Origin: Mycobacterium triplex
Lineage (GTDB): Bacteria > Actinomycetota > Actinomycetes > Mycobacteriales > Mycobacteriaceae
Reading direction: 5' to 3'
DNA: 64,000 bases
NCBI RefSeq assembly: GCF_000689255.1
Contig: NZ_HG964446.1
Coordinates: forward strand, 4,569,250 to 4,633,249
Under the pieces are notes generated by a model, which worked only from the letters and a program-made list of their open reading frames with translations, did no database searches and was not told the origin of the DNA. This document shows, piece by piece, positions 1 through 10,532 of this stretch. The position numbers and the translations under genes were made by a program. The first letter of the stretch is position 1. Each line of letters begins with the position of its first letter.

Positions 1-2060
1 TGTTCATTGCGCTCGTAGAACTTCGGCGCCACCGCTTGTTCCAGCAAGCCGTAAAGGGCATTGGACTCCAGCTCGTCGCGGCGCTCCTCGTCGCGCACCC
101 CGTCGGCCGACGGTATCTCCCAACCGTTTTCGCCGTCGTACCACTCGTCCCACCAGCCGTCGCGGATGGACAGGTTCAACCCGCCGTTGAGCGCGCTCTT
201 CATTCCCGAAGTGCCGCAGGCCTCCAGCGGCCGCAGCGGGTTGTTGAGCCAGACGTCGCAGCCCCAATACAGCAGCCGGGCCATGGACATGTCGTAGTCG
301 GGCAAAAACGCGATGCGGTGGCGCACCTCGGGCCGGTCGGAGAACCGCACGACCTGCTGGATCAGGGCCTTGCCGCCGTCGTCGGCCGGATGCGACTTTC
401 CGGCGACGATCAGCTGGATCGGGCGTTCCTTGTTCAGCAGCAGTCGTTCCAGCCGGTCGGGATCGCTGAGCATCAGCGTCAACCGCTTGTACGTCGGCAC
501 CCGGCGGGCGAAGCCCACGGTCAGCACGTCGGGATCGAAAGCCTTTGCAATCCAACTTAATTCGGCGTCCGATGCGCCGCGCTCCTGCCACGAGCGGCGC
601 AGCCGACGGCGGACGTCGTCGACCAACAGCGCGCGCAGTTGGGAGCGGATCCACCACAGATGCCCGGCGTCGACCTCCCGCAGTCGCAGCCAGACGCCCG
701 GATCGCTGAACGCCGCGTCGTCCGGCCCGGCCAGCTCGCGGCCCAGCTGCAGCCACTGCGGCGCCGCCCAGCTGCGGGCGTGCACCCCGTTGGTGATCGA
801 CCCGATCGGAACCTCGGCGCGGTCGAATCCCGGCCACAGCTCGTTGAACATGGCCCGGCTCACCCGGCCGTGCAGCAGCGACACACCGTTGGCGCGCTGC
901 GCCAGGCGCAGACCCATGTGTGCCATGTTGAATTTGGTCTCGTCGTCCTCGGCGCCGAGCGCGATCACCCGATCGATCGGCACGCCCGGCAGCAAGGCGG
1001 GCGCGCGGTCGTCGGGAGCCTCGTCGGAATGGTCGTCGAAGTACCGCTGCACCATCTCGACCGGGAAGCGGTCGATCCCGGCGGGCACCGGCGTGTGGGT
1101 GGTGAACACGGTGGCCGATCGCACCACCGTCAGCGCCGTATCGAAGTCCAACCCCCGATCGGCGATCAGTTCCCGGATGCGCTCCACCCCGAGGAACCCG
1201 GCGTGCCCCTCGTTCATGTGGAACACCTCGGGGGCGGCCAGGCCCTCGATGGCGGTGAACGCACGAATCGCGCGCACCCCGCCGATGCCGGCCAGGATCT
1301 CCTGGCGCATCCGGTGTTCCTGGTCGCCGCCGTACAGCCGGTCGGTGACACTGCGCAGATCGTGCTCGTTCTCCGGAACGTCGGAATCCAGCAGCAGCAG
1401 CGGAACCCGGCCCACCTGCGCCACCCAGATCCGCGCGAACAGCCGCGCCGAATCCGGCAGCGCCAATTCCACCAGCGCGGGATCCCCGGCGGCATCGGTG
1501 AGCAACCGCAGCGGCAGACCCTGCGGATCCAGCGACGGATAGGTCTCGTTCTGCCAGCCCTCGGCCGTCAGCGATTGGCGGAAGTACCCCGAGCGGTAGT
1601 ACAAGCCGACCGCGATCAGCGGCACACCCAGGTCCGACGCGGACTTGAGGTGATCGCCGGCCAGGATGCCCAGGCCACCCGAGTAGTTGGGCAGCACCTC
1701 GGCGACGCCGAACTCCATCGAGAAGTACGCGATCCCGGTGGGCATCGCGACACCGGCTTCTTGCTGTTGCTGGTACCACCGCGGACGGGTCAAGTAGTCG
1801 TTCAAGTCGGCGGACAGCTCGTCGAGCCAGCGCAAAAAGCCCTCGTCGAGCGCCAATTCGTCGAGACGCGCGGGGTTGACCGCGCCCAGCAGCGCGACGG
1901 GGTCACTGCCGCAATTCGCCCACAGCGTCGGATCGATGCTCGCGAATAGATCTTGCGTCGCCTTGTCCCAGGACCATCGCAGATTGATGGACAGTTGTTC
2001 GAGTGCGGCGAGCCGCTCGGGCAGGTGAGCGCGGACGGTAAAGCGACGTAGAGCTTTCAC
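1..2060 (-). CDS. glgP: Alpha-glucan (glycogen/maltodextrin) phosphorylase, 3' end cut by window
   Basis: Glycogen phosphorylase family enzyme, releasing glucose-1-phosphate from alpha-1,4-glucan with a PLP cofactor. The minus frame from GTG at 2058-2060 reads MKALRRFTVRAHLPERL and stays open to the window edge, about 686 residues. The motifs AYFSMEFG, HMNEGHAGF and GTSGMKSALNGG (C-terminal glucan/PLP site) are visible. The family member in M. tuberculosis is near 860 residues, so roughly the last 175 are outside. It diverges from glgE across a 227-bp gap, the same arrangement as Rv1328c and Rv1327c. It presumably opposes or feeds the GlgE pathway by supplying or consuming glucose-1-phosphate. 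The start has a purine-poor upstream region, so the exact initiation codon is less certain than the identity. Confidence 0.93.
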   Translation of the reverse strand, partial: MKALRRFTVRAHLPERLAALEQLSINLRWSWDKATQDLFASIDPTLWANCGSDPVALLGAVNPARLDELALDEGFLRWLDELSADLNDYLTRPRWYQQQQEAGVAMPTGIAYFSMEFGVAEVLPNYSGGLGILAGDHLKSASDLGVPLIAVGLYYRSGYFRQSLTAEGWQNETYPSLDPQGLPLRLLTDAAGDPALVELALPDSARLFARIWVAQVGRVPLLLLDSDVPENEHDLRSVTDRLYGGDQEHRMRQEILAGIGGVRAIRAFTAIEGLAAPEVFHMNEGHAGFLGVERIRELIADRGLDFDTALTVVRSATVFTTHTPVPAGIDRFPVEMVQRYFDDHSDEAPDDRAPALLPGVPIDRVIALGAEDDETKFNMAHMGLRLAQRANGVSLLHGRVSRAMFNELWPGFDRAEVPIGSITNGVHARSWAAPQWLQLGRELAGPDDAAFSDPGVWLRLREVDAGHLWWIRSQLRALLVDDVRRRLRRSWQERGASDAELSWIAKAFDPDVLTVGFARRVPTYKRLTLMLSDPDRLERLLLNKERPIQLIVAGKSHPADDGGKALIQQVVRFSDRPEVRHRIAFLPDYDMSMARLLYWGCDVWLNNPLRPLEACGTSGMKSALNGGLNLSIRDGWWDEWYDGENGWEIPSADGVRDEERRDELESNALYGLLEQAVAPKFYERNE

Positions 2061-2287
2061 GCAAGACAACCTTAACTAAGGATTGACAGGCTCGCAGGAT
2101 CAGTCTTCGACGTTCGCCGGTGGGCGGGTGTGACCAGACACTAGGGTGGGTACGGGTAGTAATTGGGGCCGCAAAGACGCTTCCCCAGCACAGGAACTTT
2201 CCCCACGAGACGATGTTTCGGATGCGGCAGGCATTCCGTGCCGCAGCACAATCCGCGGTTTGCCGGCAATCAATCGGACGGAACGGA

Positions 2288-4387
2288 GTGGTGGTGCCCG
2301 GTCGTGTCGAGATCGATAACGTCGCACCCGTCGTTTCCTGCGGTGCGTACCCCGCCAAAGCGGTGATCGGCGAGACGGTCCCAGTCAGCGCCGCGGTGTG
2401 GCGCGAAGGCCACGACGCGGTCGCGGCGACCCTGGTGGTCCGCTACCTGGGACCGCGCTACCCGCAGGTCACCGAGACCCGTCGCGTCACCGCGGTGCAG
2501 GCACCGGAACGGCTGGCGTCGTCCCCGGTCGACGGCAAGCCGGCCGAACGGGTCAAGCCGCTGCAGCTGCCGATGACGATGGGTCTGGAGCCCTACGTTT
2601 TCCACGGCCAGTTCACGCCCGACCGGGTCGGACTGTGGACCTTTCGCGTGGACGGATGGGGTGACCCCATCCACACCTGGCGACACGGCCTGCTGGCCAA
2701 GCTGGATGCCGGCCAGGGCGAGAAGGAACTGTCCAACGATCTGTTGGTCGGCGCCGGATTGCTCGAGCGCGCCGCGACCGGGGTGCCGCGCGCGCATCGT
2801 GATCCGCTGCTGGCTGCCGCCGCGGCGTTGCGGGTTCCGGGAGATCCGGTGACGCGCACCGCGCTGGCGCTGGCGCCCGAGATCGAGGAGATCCTCGCCA
2901 CCTATCCGCTGCGCGAGCTCGTCACCCGCGGCGAGCAGTACGGGGTCTGGGTGGACCGGCCGCTGGCCCGCTTCGGCTCCTGGTACGAGATGTTTCCGCG
3001 TTCGACCGGCGGCTGGGACGCCGACGGAAACCCGGTGCACGGCACCTTCGCGACGGCGGCCGCGGACCTGCCGCGCATCGCCGAGATGGGATTCGACGTC
3101 GTCTACCTGCCGCCGATCCATCCGATCGGCAAGGTACATCGCAAGGGGCGCAACAACTCCCCCACCGCGGCACCGGGAGATGTGGGCTCGCCCTGGGCGA
3201 TCGGCAGCGACGAGGGCGGCCACGACGCCATTCACCCGGACCTGGGCACCATCGAGGATTTCGACAAATTCGTCGCCGCGGCACGCGATCTGGGCATGGA
3301 AGTCGCCCTGGACCTGGCACTGCAGTGCGCCCCGGATCACCCCTGGGCCCGCGACCACCGGCAGTGGTTCACCGAGTTGCCGGACGGCACCATCGCTTAC
3401 GCGGAGAACCCGCCGAAGAAATACCAGGACATCTATCCGATCAACTTCGACAACGATCCCGCGGGCCTCTACGACGAAGTGCTGCGCGTGGTCCGGCACT
3501 GGGTTGACCACGGCGTCAAGTTCTTTCGGGTCGACAACCCGCACACCAAGCCGCCGGACTTCTGGGCCTGGCTGATCGGTCAGGTCAAAGACAGCGATCC
3601 CGACGTGCTGTTTTTGTCCGAGGCGTTCACCCCGCCGGCCCGGCAGTACGGACTGGCCAAACTCGGCTTCACCCAGTCCTACAGCTACTTCACCTGGCGG
3701 ACCGCCAAATGGGAGCTCACCGAATTCGGCAACGAGATCTCCGCCCTGGCCGACTTCCGGCGGCCGAACCTGTTCGTGAACACCCCCGACATCCTGCACG
3801 CGGTCCTGCAGCACAACGGTCCGGGTATGTTCGCCATCCGCGCGGTGCTGGCGGCGACGATGAGCCCGGCCTGGGGCGTCTATTCGGGCTACGAGCTCTT
3901 CGAGCACCGCGCGCTACGCGAGGGCAGCGAGGAATACCTGAACTCGGAGAAGTACGAATTGCGCCCCCGCGACTATGCCGCTGCACGCGCCGAAGGCCGG
4001 TCGCTGGAGCCGTTCTTGAAACAACTCAACGCGATTCGCCGGGTCCATCCCGCTCTGCAGCAGCTACGCACGATTTACTTCCACGGCGTGGACAACGACG
4101 CACTGATGGCCTTCAGCAAGTTCGACCCGGCCACCGGGGACTGCGTGCTGGTGGTTGTGACGCTCAACGCGTTCGGGCCCGAGGAGGGCACGCTGTGGTT
4201 AGACATGGCGGCATTGGGTATGGAGCCCTATGAGCGTTTTTGGGTGCGCGACGAGATCACCGGCCAGGAATTCCAGTGGGGGCAGTCAAATTACGTTCGC
4301 ATCGACCCCGGACAGGCGGTCGCCCACATCATCAATATGCCAATCATCCCGCAGGAGTCTCGAAACACGTTGCTGCGCAGGAGGTAA
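2288..4387 (+). CDS. glgE: Alpha-1,4-glucan:maltose-1-phosphate maltosyltransferase; 5' end apparently frameshifted
   Basis: GH13_3 maltosyltransferase that extends alpha-1,4-glucan from maltose-1-phosphate in the cytosol. From the in-frame GTG at 2288 the protein reads [10 protein letters not shown] and is 699 residues, against 701 in M. tuberculosis. GH13 features are clear: [11 protein letters not shown], the nucleophile Asp in [11 protein letters not shown] (about residue 416) and the acid Glu in [10 protein letters not shown]. Odd point: the expected N-terminal GTEWW is encoded just upstream but in another frame (2280-2294), and one extra G between 2291 and 2296 would join it to VPGRVEID. 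The natural start may then be GTG 2238, behind a GGCAGG. Either a one-base deletion or an assembly error explains this; the main body is intact. It is followed by glgB 24 bp downstream, so the two are probably one operon. Confidence 0.9.
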   Translation: MVVPGRVEIDNVAPVVSCGAYPAKAVIGETVPVSAAVWREGHDAVAATLVVRYLGPRYPQVTETRRVTAVQAPERLASSPVDGKPAERVKPLQLPMTMGLEPYVFHGQFTPDRVGLWTFRVDGWGDPIHTWRHGLLAKLDAGQGEKELSNDLLVGAGLLERAATGVPRAHRDPLLAAAAALRVPGDPVTRTALALAPEIEEILATYPLRELVTRGEQYGVWVDRPLARFGSWYEMFPRSTGGWDADGNPVHGTFATAAADLPRIAEMGFDVVYLPPIHPIGKVHRKGRNNSPTAAPGDVGSPWAIGSDEGGHDAIHPDLGTIEDFDKFVAAARDLGMEVALDLALQCAPDHPWARDHRQWFTELPDGTIAYAENPPKKYQDIYPINFDNDPAGLYDEVLRVVRHWVDHGVKFFRVDNPHTKPPDFWAWLIGQVKDSDPDVLFLSEAFTPPARQYGLAKLGFTQSYSYFTWRTAKWELTEFGNEISALADFRRPNLFVNTPDILHAVLQHNGPGMFAIRAVLAATMSPAWGVYSGYELFEHRALREGSEEYLNSEKYELRPRDYAAARAEGRSLEPFLKQLNAIRRVHPALQQLRTIYFHGVDNDALMAFSKFDPATGDCVLVVVTLNAFGPEEGTLWLDMAALGMEPYERFWVRDEITGQEFQWGQSNYVRIDPGQAVAHIINMPIIPQESRNTLLRRR

Positions 4388-4411
4388 GAGGGCCCGGAAG
4401 GGGATACCAGC

Positions 4412-6607
4412 ATGAGTCGAACCGAGAGCCGAACCGATCAGACGCACCTGGCGCCTGACCCGGGTGACTTGGCCCGACTGGTGGCGGGCACGCATCACAA
4501 CCCGCACGGCATCCTGGGGGCTCACGAGTACGGCGACCACACCGTCATCCGGGCCTTCCGCCCGCATGCGCGACAAGTCGTCGCGCTGGTCGGTGACGAC
4601 GAGTTCGCGATGGAGCACCTCGAATCCGGGCTGTTCGCCGTCGCGTTGCCGTTCACGAAGCTCATCGACTACCGGCTGAAGGTGGACTACGGCTCCGGCG
4701 CGCACGTGACGGCCGACGCGTACCGCTTCCTGCCCACCCTGGGCGAGGTCGACCTGCACCTTTTCTCCGAGGGCCGCCACGAACGACTCTGGGAAGTGCT
4801 GGGCGCCCACGCCCGCTCCTTCACCACGGCCGACGGCGTCGTCGACGGCGTGTCGTTCGCGGTATGGGCGCCTAACGCCAAGGGCATCAACTTGATTGGC
4901 GAGTTCAACGGCTGGACGGGCACCGAGGCTCCGATGCGAGTGCTGGGTTCCACCGGGGTATGGGAGTTGTTCTGGCCCGGGTTCCCGACGGACGGCCTGT
5001 ACAAGTTCCGCGTGCACGGCGCCGACGGTGTCGTCACCGAACGGGCGGACCCGTTCGCCTTCGCCACCGAGGTGCCTCCGCACACCGCGTCACGGGTGAC
5101 GACGAGCAACTACACCTGGGCCGACGGGGACTGGATGACGCAGCGCGCGCAGCGCAATCCGGTGTTCGAGCCGATGAGCACCTACGAGGTACATCTGGGC
5201 TCGTGGCGACCCGGCCTGTCCTACCGCCAGCTCGCCACCGAGCTGACCGATTACGTTGTCGAGCAGGGATTTACCCACGTAGAGCTGCTGCCGGTGGCCG
5301 AGCACCCGTTCGCCGGATCCTGGGGATACCAGGTCACCTCGTACTACGCCCCGACATCGCGATTCGGCACGCCCGACGATTTCCGGGCGCTGGTCGACGC
5401 GCTGCACCAGGCGGGTGTCGGCGTGATCGTGGACTGGGTTCCGGCGCACTTCCCCAAGGACGCCTGGGCGCTGGGCCGCTTCGACGGCACCCCGCTCTAC
5501 GAGCATTCCGATCCCAAGCGTGGTGAGCAACTCGACTGGGGCACCTACGTTTTCGACTTCGGCCGCCGCGAGGTCCGCAACTTCCTGGTCGCCAATGCGC
5601 TGTACTGGCTCGAGGAATACCACATCGACGGCCTCCGGGTGGACGCGGTGGCGTCCATGCTCTACCTGGACTACTCGCGGCCCGAGGGCGGCTGGACACC
5701 CAACATCTACGGCGGGCGTGAAAACCTCGAAGCGGTGCAGTTCCTGCAGGAGATGAACGCGACGGCGCACAAGGCCGCGCCGGGCATCGTCACGATCGCC
5801 GAGGAGTCGACGTCGTGGCCCGGCGTGACGCGGCCGACGAGCCTTGGCGGCCTTGGCTTTTCGATGAAGTGGAACATGGGCTGGATGCACGACACGCTCG
5901 ACTACATCAGCCGCGACCCGATCTACCGCAGCTTCCATCACCACGAGATGACCTTCTCGATGCTGTATGCGTTCAGCGAGAACTACGTGCTGCCGCTCAG
6001 CCACGACGAGGTGGTGCACGGCAAGGGCACGCTGTGGGGCCGGATGCCGGGCAACAACCACGTCAAGGCCGCCGGGCTGCGCACCCTGCTCGCCTATCAG
6101 TGGGCCCACCCCGGTAAGCAATTGTTGTTCATGGGACAGGAATTCGGCCAGCGCGCCGAGTGGTCCGAGCAGAACGGCTTGGACTGGTGGCAGCTCGACG
6201 AGCAAGGTTTCTCCAACGGGGTGCTGCGTTTCGTGCGCGACATCAACGCCATTTACCGCGACCGTCCGGCCCTGTGGAGCCGCGACACCACGCCGGAAGG
6301 GTATTCCTGGATCGACGCCAACGATTCCGGCAACAACGTGTTGAGTTTCCTGCGGTACGGCAACGACGGCTCGGTGATGGCGTGTGTGTTCAACTTCGCG
6401 GGTGCCGAGCACAGCGGCTATCGGCTCGGTCTGCCCAGCGCCGGCCGTTGGCGCGAGGTGCTCAACACCGACGCGACGGACTACAACGGTTCCGGAATCG
6501 GCAACCTCGGCGGCGTCGACGCCACCGAGGAGCCGTGGCATGGCCGCCCGGCCTCGGCGCAGCTGGTGTTGCCGCCGACGTCGGCGCTGTGGCTGGAACC
6601 CGAGTAG
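4412..6607 (+). CDS. glgB: 1,4-alpha-glucan branching enzyme
   Basis: GH13_9 branching enzyme that creates alpha-1,6 branches on the linear glucan made by GlgE. It is 731 residues, the same length as the M. tuberculosis protein. An N-terminal CBM48-type domain (about residues 140-220, with [20 protein letters not shown]) precedes the catalytic barrel. The nucleophile Asp is residue 411 in [12 protein letters not shown], the acid/base Glu is residue 464 in [10 protein letters not shown], and the transition-state Asp lies in [11 protein letters not shown]. The ATG has AAGGGG about 8 nt upstream. It is encoded 24 bp after glgE on the same strand and ends convergently to the thioredoxin/TPR gene. 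Together GlgE and GlgB make cytosolic branched glucan and capsular glucan in mycobacteria (family knowledge). Confidence 0.96.
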   Translation: MSRTESRTDQTHLAPDPGDLARLVAGTHHNPHGILGAHEYGDHTVIRAFRPHARQVVALVGDDEFAMEHLESGLFAVALPFTKLIDYRLKVDYGSGAHVTADAYRFLPTLGEVDLHLFSEGRHERLWEVLGAHARSFTTADGVVDGVSFAVWAPNAKGINLIGEFNGWTGTEAPMRVLGSTGVWELFWPGFPTDGLYKFRVHGADGVVTERADPFAFATEVPPHTASRVTTSNYTWADGDWMTQRAQRNPVFEPMSTYEVHLGSWRPGLSYRQLATELTDYVVEQGFTHVELLPVAEHPFAGSWGYQVTSYYAPTSRFGTPDDFRALVDALHQAGVGVIVDWVPAHFPKDAWALGRFDGTPLYEHSDPKRGEQLDWGTYVFDFGRREVRNFLVANALYWLEEYHIDGLRVDAVASMLYLDYSRPEGGWTPNIYGGRENLEAVQFLQEMNATAHKAAPGIVTIAEESTSWPGVTRPTSLGGLGFSMKWNMGWMHDTLDYISRDPIYRSFHHHEMTFSMLYAFSENYVLPLSHDEVVHGKGTLWGRMPGNNHVKAAGLRTLLAYQWAHPGKQLLFMGQEFGQRAEWSEQNGLDWWQLDEQGFSNGVLRFVRDINAIYRDRPALWSRDTTPEGYSWIDANDSGNNVLSFLRYGNDGSVMACVFNFAGAEHSGYRLGLPSAGRWREVLNTDATDYNGSGIGNLGGVDATEEPWHGRPASAQLVLPPTSALWLEPE

Positions 6608-6652
6608 ACCGCCGATCGCCGCGCTACTGGCCCGGCAAGGCTCGCGGCCGGG

Positions 6653-7567
6653 TCAGTAGAGCGCGTTGGCGAGGTTTCGCCGACCGGCGACGACCTCGGG
6701 GTCGGCGGGGTCGAAGAGTTCGAACAACTCGATCAGCCGGGTTCGCACTCGGGTGCGTTCGTCTCCGGAAGTGCTGCGCACCAACGCGATTAAGCGCTCG
6801 AATGCCGCGGTCACGTCCTGATTGAGGATCTGCAGATCGGCTGCCGCGAAGGCCGCTTCGATGTCGGTCGGCGCGGCGTCCGCGACGGCCACCGCATCGG
6901 GACGCTGTGCGGTTGCGCGGGTGAGGAAGTCGATCTGCCGGATCGCCCCCTTGGCCTCGACGCTGTCCGGATTGGTGTTCAGCAGCGCCTGGTAGGACTG
7001 CTTGGCCGCCTCGAAGTCACCGGCCTCCAGCTGCCGGCGGGCTTGCTCCAGCGCCGGGTCGACCTCCGCGTCGTCCGCGGAACCGGTTGCGCCCTTGAGC
7101 TTTCCGGCCGTCGCCGACAGCAATTGGTCCAGCCAACGGCGCAACTGATCGGCGGGCTGCGAACCTTGGAAGCTGGACAGCGGCTGGCCGGCGGCCAGCG
7201 CGACGACGGTGGGAACGGCTTCGACGCCGAAGATCTGAGCCACCCGGGGTGCCACGTCGACATTGACCGTCGCCAGCGCCCATTTGCCGCCGTCCTGCGC
7301 GGCCAGCCCGGACAGCACCTCGACCAGTTCGACGCACGCCTCGCTGCGCGGCGACCACAGGGCGACCACGACGGGCACTTCGTCGGAGCGGATCAGCACC
7401 TCGGCTTCGAAATTGGCCTCGGTGACCTCGGTGGTCCCCGCACCCGCCGGCGTCGGCCGGCCCGCCGCGTCGGCGGCCGACGGGCTCTGCTGAGCACGTT
7501 GCTTCAGACCGGACAGGTCGACCGCACCAGCCAGCGCGGGCCCGATCGAGGATCTCGGACGCGTCAC
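6653..7567 (-). CDS. Thioredoxin-fold protein with TPR-like C-terminus (Rv1324 orthologue)
   Basis: Predicted cytosolic co-chaperone of the YbbN/CnoX type. From GTG at 7567 the protein is 304 residues (MTRPRSSIGPALAGAVDLSG), the length of Rv1324; a longer start at 7615 would add 16 unconserved residues. The thioredoxin-like domain spans roughly residues 55-165. The usual CxxC is replaced by WSPRSEACVEL, so classical disulfide exchange is unlikely. The C-terminal part (about 185-304) carries helical repeats such as QARRQLEAGDFEAAKQSYQALL, which resemble TPR units and the YbbN C-terminal domain. It is convergent with glgB, 45 bp apart, and on the same strand as fadA4 with 179 bp between; in M. 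tuberculosis a PE_PGRS gene sits near here and is absent. A YbbN-like role is inferred. Confidence 0.88.
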   Translation of the reverse strand: MTRPRSSIGPALAGAVDLSGLKQRAQQSPSAADAAGRPTPAGAGTTEVTEANFEAEVLIRSDEVPVVVALWSPRSEACVELVEVLSGLAAQDGGKWALATVNVDVAPRVAQIFGVEAVPTVVALAAGQPLSSFQGSQPADQLRRWLDQLLSATAGKLKGATGSADDAEVDPALEQARRQLEAGDFEAAKQSYQALLNTNPDSVEAKGAIRQIDFLTRATAQRPDAVAVADAAPTDIEAAFAAADLQILNQDVTAAFERLIALVRSTSGDERTRVRTRLIELFELFDPADPEVVAGRRNLANALY

Positions 7568-7723
7568 GCCGTCAAGTCTGTCATGCGCGCCGACTACCCA
7601 TCCACCCGGTGGCACGCGGGCCGCCGCACCGGCAAACCCGGCCGACGATCGGGCCCGCGAAGGTCGCTGGTCGGGTCATATGAGCAACATCACAACGATC
7701 CCCGCACGTCGCCTCCCAGCAAC

Positions 7724-7740
7724 GCTGACCCGTGGTCAGC
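7724..7740 (-). terminator. Short hairpin downstream of fadA4
   Basis: A perfect 7-bp stem (GCTGACC, loop CGT, GGTCAGC) begins 7 nt beyond the fadA4 stop. No T-run follows in the minus direction, so it is at most a weak or Rho-assisted terminator, or an mRNA 3' end stabiliser. Confidence 0.4.
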
Positions 7741-7746
7741 CCCGGG

Positions 7747-8928
7747 TCAGCCGGCCCGCAGGATCAGGGCGTCGCCCTGGCCGCCCGCACCGCACAGCGC
7801 CGCGACGCCGTAACCCGAACCGCGCCGCGCCAGTTCCAGTGCCACATGCAGGGTGATCCGGGCGCCCGACATGCCGATCGGGTGCCCCACCGCGATCGCA
7901 CCGCCGTTGACGTTGACGATCTCGGGGTTGACGCCGAGCTCGCGGGTGGAGGCCAGTGCGACCGCCGAGAACGCCTCGTTGATCTCCACCACGTCGAGCT
8001 GGTCGACCGTGATCCCCTCGCGGCCAAGTGCCTTCTTGATCGCGTTGGCCGGCTGGGACTGCAGCGTCGAATCGGGCCCCGCCACCACACCGTGCGCGCC
8101 GATCTCGGCCAGCCACGACAGGCCCATTTCCTGCGCCTTGTCCTTGCTCATCACGACCACCGCGGCGGCACCGTCGGAGATCTGCGACGCCGAGCCCGCG
8201 GTGATGGTGCCGTCCTTTCGGAACGCCGGTTTCAGCCCGGCCAACGACTCGGCGGTGGTGTTTGCCCGAATGCCCTCGTCCTCGGTGAATTGCAGCGGAT
8301 CACCTTTGCGCTGCGGGATGTTCACGGGCACGACCTCGTCGGCGAAGACCCCGTCCTTCCACGCCGCGGCCGCCTTTTGATGCGACCGTGCAGCGAACTC
8401 GTCCTGCTCGGCGCGGGTGAACTTGTCGACGTCGTTGCGCTGCTCGGTCAGGGCGCCCATCGGCTGGTCGGTGAACACGTCGTGCAGGCCGTCGTAGGCC
8501 ATGTGGTCGAGCACCGTCACGTCGCCGTACTTGTAGCCCGCCCGGCTGTCCATCAACAGGTGCGGCGCCTTCGTCATCGACTCCTGGCCGCCGGCCACCA
8601 CGACGTCGAACTCCCCGGCCCGAATCAGCTGGTCAGCCAGCGCAATGGCGTCGATGCCGGACAGACACATCTTGTTGATGCTCAGCGCCGGGACGTCCCA
8701 GCCGATGCCGGCGGCCACCGCGGCCTGGCGGGCGGGCATCTGCCCGGCGCCCGCGGTCAGCACTTGGCCCATGATCACGTACTGCACCGCGGAGGCCGGC
8801 ACGTTGGCCTTCTCCAGCGCACCGGCGATCGCGATCGCACCCAGATCGCTGGCCGAGAAATCCTTCAGCGAACCCATCAACTTGCCGATCGGGGTCCGTG
8901 CTCCAGCAACGATCACCGATGTCGTCAT
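7747..8928 (-). CDS. fadA4: Acetyl-CoA acetyltransferase (thiolase)
   Basis: Thiolase-superfamily enzyme joining or cleaving acetyl-CoA and acetoacetyl-CoA. At 393 residues it has the normal size for biosynthetic thiolases. The nucleophilic Cys is residue 88 in [10 protein letters not shown]; the catalytic His lies in [12 protein letters not shown], and the second Cys is in [11 protein letters not shown] near the C-terminus. The ATG at 8928 is preceded by an excellent AGGAGG 6 nt upstream. The gene diverges from methylmalonyl-CoA epimerase across 81 bp, and the same pairing occurs at Rv1323/Rv1322A. This links short-chain acyl-CoA metabolism to the propionate/methylmalonyl-CoA route. The assignment to fadA4 rests on sequence features plus synteny. 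Confidence 0.95.
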   Translation of the reverse strand: MTTSVIVAGARTPIGKLMGSLKDFSASDLGAIAIAGALEKANVPASAVQYVIMGQVLTAGAGQMPARQAAVAAGIGWDVPALSINKMCLSGIDAIALADQLIRAGEFDVVVAGGQESMTKAPHLLMDSRAGYKYGDVTVLDHMAYDGLHDVFTDQPMGALTEQRNDVDKFTRAEQDEFAARSHQKAAAAWKDGVFADEVVPVNIPQRKGDPLQFTEDEGIRANTTAESLAGLKPAFRKDGTITAGSASQISDGAAAVVVMSKDKAQEMGLSWLAEIGAHGVVAGPDSTLQSQPANAIKKALGREGITVDQLDVVEINEAFSAVALASTRELGVNPEIVNVNGGAIAVGHPIGMSGARITLHVALELARRGSGYGVAALCGAGGQGDALILRAG

Positions 8929-9009
8929 AACAACCTCCTAGCGACGCATGGACGGCCCGTTCGGCCTCCCGGAGAAGCGCGATCTTTGCCGCCAGGTTAC
9001 CGTTATGTG

Positions 9010-9474
9010 ATGACGACCGATCAAGTCGATGCCCGTCAGATCCTGGCCACCTCACTGGTGACGGCGATCGATCACGTCGGCATCGCAGTCGCCGACCTCG
9101 ACGCAGCCATCGAGTGGTACCACGCCACCCTCGGCATGGTGCTGGTGCACGAGGAAGTCAACGAGGACCAGGGAATCCGCGAAGCCATGATCGCCGTGCA
9201 AGACGGCGAACCCGGCACGGCCCAGATCCAGTTGATGGCCCCGATCGACGAGTCCTCGACGATCGCCAAATTCCTGGACAAGCGCGGGCCGGGCATCCAG
9301 CAGATGGCCCTCCGCGTCAGCGACCTGGACGCCCTCTGCGAGCAGCTGCGGTCGCAGGGCGTCCGGCTGATCTACGAGGCACCGCGGCGCGGCACCGCGA
9401 ACTCGCGGATCAACTTCATTCACCCCAAGGACGCCGGCGGGGTGCTGATGGAGTTGGTGGAGCCGGCTTCCTAG
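9010..9474 (+). CDS. mce: Methylmalonyl-CoA epimerase (VOC superfamily)
   Basis: Epimerase interconverting (R)- and (S)-methylmalonyl-CoA, needed for propionyl-CoA catabolism through methylmalonyl-CoA mutase. From ATG 9010 the protein is 154 residues (MTTDQVDARQILATSLV); GTG 9007 directly before it is an alternative. It has two VOC betaalphabetabetabeta modules: AIDHVGIAVADLDAAIEWY near residues 18-36 and the second around IQQMALRVSDLDALCEQL. The metal ligands are the His of DHVGIAV, a second His near LVHEEV and the Glu of LMELVEPAS at the C-terminus. The spacing and terminal motif match MCEE rather than glyoxalase I. It is divergent from fadA4 and convergent with the small downstream gene. 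It corresponds to Rv1322A. Confidence 0.92.
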   Translation: MTTDQVDARQILATSLVTAIDHVGIAVADLDAAIEWYHATLGMVLVHEEVNEDQGIREAMIAVQDGEPGTAQIQLMAPIDESSTIAKFLDKRGPGIQQMALRVSDLDALCEQLRSQGVRLIYEAPRRGTANSRINFIHPKDAGGVLMELVEPAS

Positions 9475-9483
9475 CCACTTATT

Positions 9484-9792
9484 TCACGACCACTTTCGAG
9501 TCGGGCCGCGATTCGCCCGATTCGTCCAGCACGGCGTGTGCCAGTGCCGGCGGTCGTCTTCGCGCGTTTGTAGGGCGCCGCCGGCCGAGTCTGCCGGCCA
9601 CACCACCAAATGCGCTACACCGGAACGGACTTCGTGATCGCAGCCGGGGCATCGATAGGTCTTGAGTGCACGCGAGGCCGTGACCGGGCGCACCTCGTAT
9701 TCGTAGCCGTCGGGCCCCGTTTCCACCCGCCGCCCCGCCGGCGACAGCGAAGGCAGCTGTTGCCGGCGGGGCGGAGTGCGGCGCCGAGCCAT
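9484..9792 (-). CDS. Small conserved actinobacterial protein with CxxC (Rv1322-like)
   Basis: The protein is 102 residues from ATG 9792 (MARRRTPPRRQQLPSL). A basic N-terminus is followed by a conserved core, EYEVRPVTASRALKTYRCPGCDHEVRSG. The CPGC pair, a His in GVAHLVVWP and the later HWHTPC suggest a structural zinc ribbon. Its start lies 23 bp beyond the nucS stop on the same strand, and this nucS-linked arrangement is conserved in mycobacteria, so co-transcription with nucS is likely. The function is unknown. A longer reading frame (to 9879) overlaps the end of nucS and is less likely. Confidence 0.82.
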   Translation of the reverse strand: MARRRTPPRRQQLPSLSPAGRRVETGPDGYEYEVRPVTASRALKTYRCPGCDHEVRSGVAHLVVWPADSAGGALQTREDDRRHWHTPCWTNRANRGPTRKWS

Positions 9793-9815
9793 GCCGACAA
9801 GTCTAATCGGGCAAC

Positions 9816-10496
9816 TCAGAACAGCCGGTACTCGTCGTTGTCCATTCCCCGCATTTTGTCGTAATCCAATGTGAGACAACGTATCCCGCGGTCGGTGGCT
9901 AAAGTTCGCGCCTGAGGTTTGATCTGCTGTGCGGCGAACACACCCTTGACGGGCGCGAGAACGGTGTCGCGATTCAGCAATTCGAGATAGCGGGTCAGCT
10001 GCTCCACGCCGTCGATCTCGCCGCGACGCTTGATCTCCACCGCAACCGAGCCGCCGTCGGCGTCACGGCACAACAGATCGACGGGGCCGATCGCGGTCAT
10101 GTACTCGCGGCGCACCAAGGTGTACCCCTCGCCCAGCAGCTGGACATGTTCGGCGAGCAATGCCTGCAGGTGCGCCTCGACCCCGTCCTTGACCAGCCCG
10201 GGATCGACGCCCAAGTCGTGGCTGGAGTCGTGCTCGATCTCCTCGACGGTGATGCGCAGCTGTTCGCCCGTCTTGTTCTCCACCACCCATACCGGCGTCT
10301 CGCCGATCACCTCTTCGGTCAGCCAGCATGGCGGGCTCATCCAGTTCAGCGGCTTGTAGGCCCGATCGTCGGCGTGCACGCTGACCGACCCATCCGCCTT
10401 GAAGAGCAACAACCTACGCGCCGACGGCAGATGCGCCGTGAGCCGGCCAACGTAGTCGACGGTGCACTGGGCGATCACTAGACGCACCCGACTCAC
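9816..10496 (-). CDS. nucS: Mismatch-specific endonuclease NucS (EndoMS)
   Basis: DNA endonuclease of the non-canonical mismatch repair pathway used by actinobacteria that lack MutS/MutL. It is 226 residues, as in M. tuberculosis. The N-terminal DNA-binding/dimerisation domain is about 1-110. The C-terminal RecB-like nuclease has Asp140 in [11 protein letters not shown] and Glu154/Lys156 in [10 protein letters not shown], followed by [11 protein letters not shown]. The protein ends in DEYRLF, a typical sliding-clamp docking tail. The gene diverges from the adenylate cyclase gene with only 36 bp between them. All catalytic residues are present, so there is no sequence sign of a hypermutator state. 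Confidence 0.96.
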   Translation of the reverse strand: MSRVRLVIAQCTVDYVGRLTAHLPSARRLLLFKADGSVSVHADDRAYKPLNWMSPPCWLTEEVIGETPVWVVENKTGEQLRITVEEIEHDSSHDLGVDPGLVKDGVEAHLQALLAEHVQLLGEGYTLVRREYMTAIGPVDLLCRDADGGSVAVEIKRRGEIDGVEQLTRYLELLNRDTVLAPVKGVFAAQQIKPQARTLATDRGIRCLTLDYDKMRGMDNDEYRLF

Positions 10497-10532
10497 CTTA
10501 GAGCGTCGTCAACGAATTAGGCTGACGCCACC

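Noticed and set aside
4-1949. Long frames on both strands over glgP (591 and 436 residues)
   Set aside because: The real glgP frame carries all phosphorylase motifs; the others are shifted or antisense.
2083-2088. TTGACA between glgP and glgE
   Set aside because: A perfect -35-like hexamer but with no -10 match at suitable spacing, so not listed as a promoter.
7732-9009. Long plus-strand extension before methylmalonyl-CoA epimerase
   Set aside because: Antisense of fadA4; the conserved protein starts at 9010.
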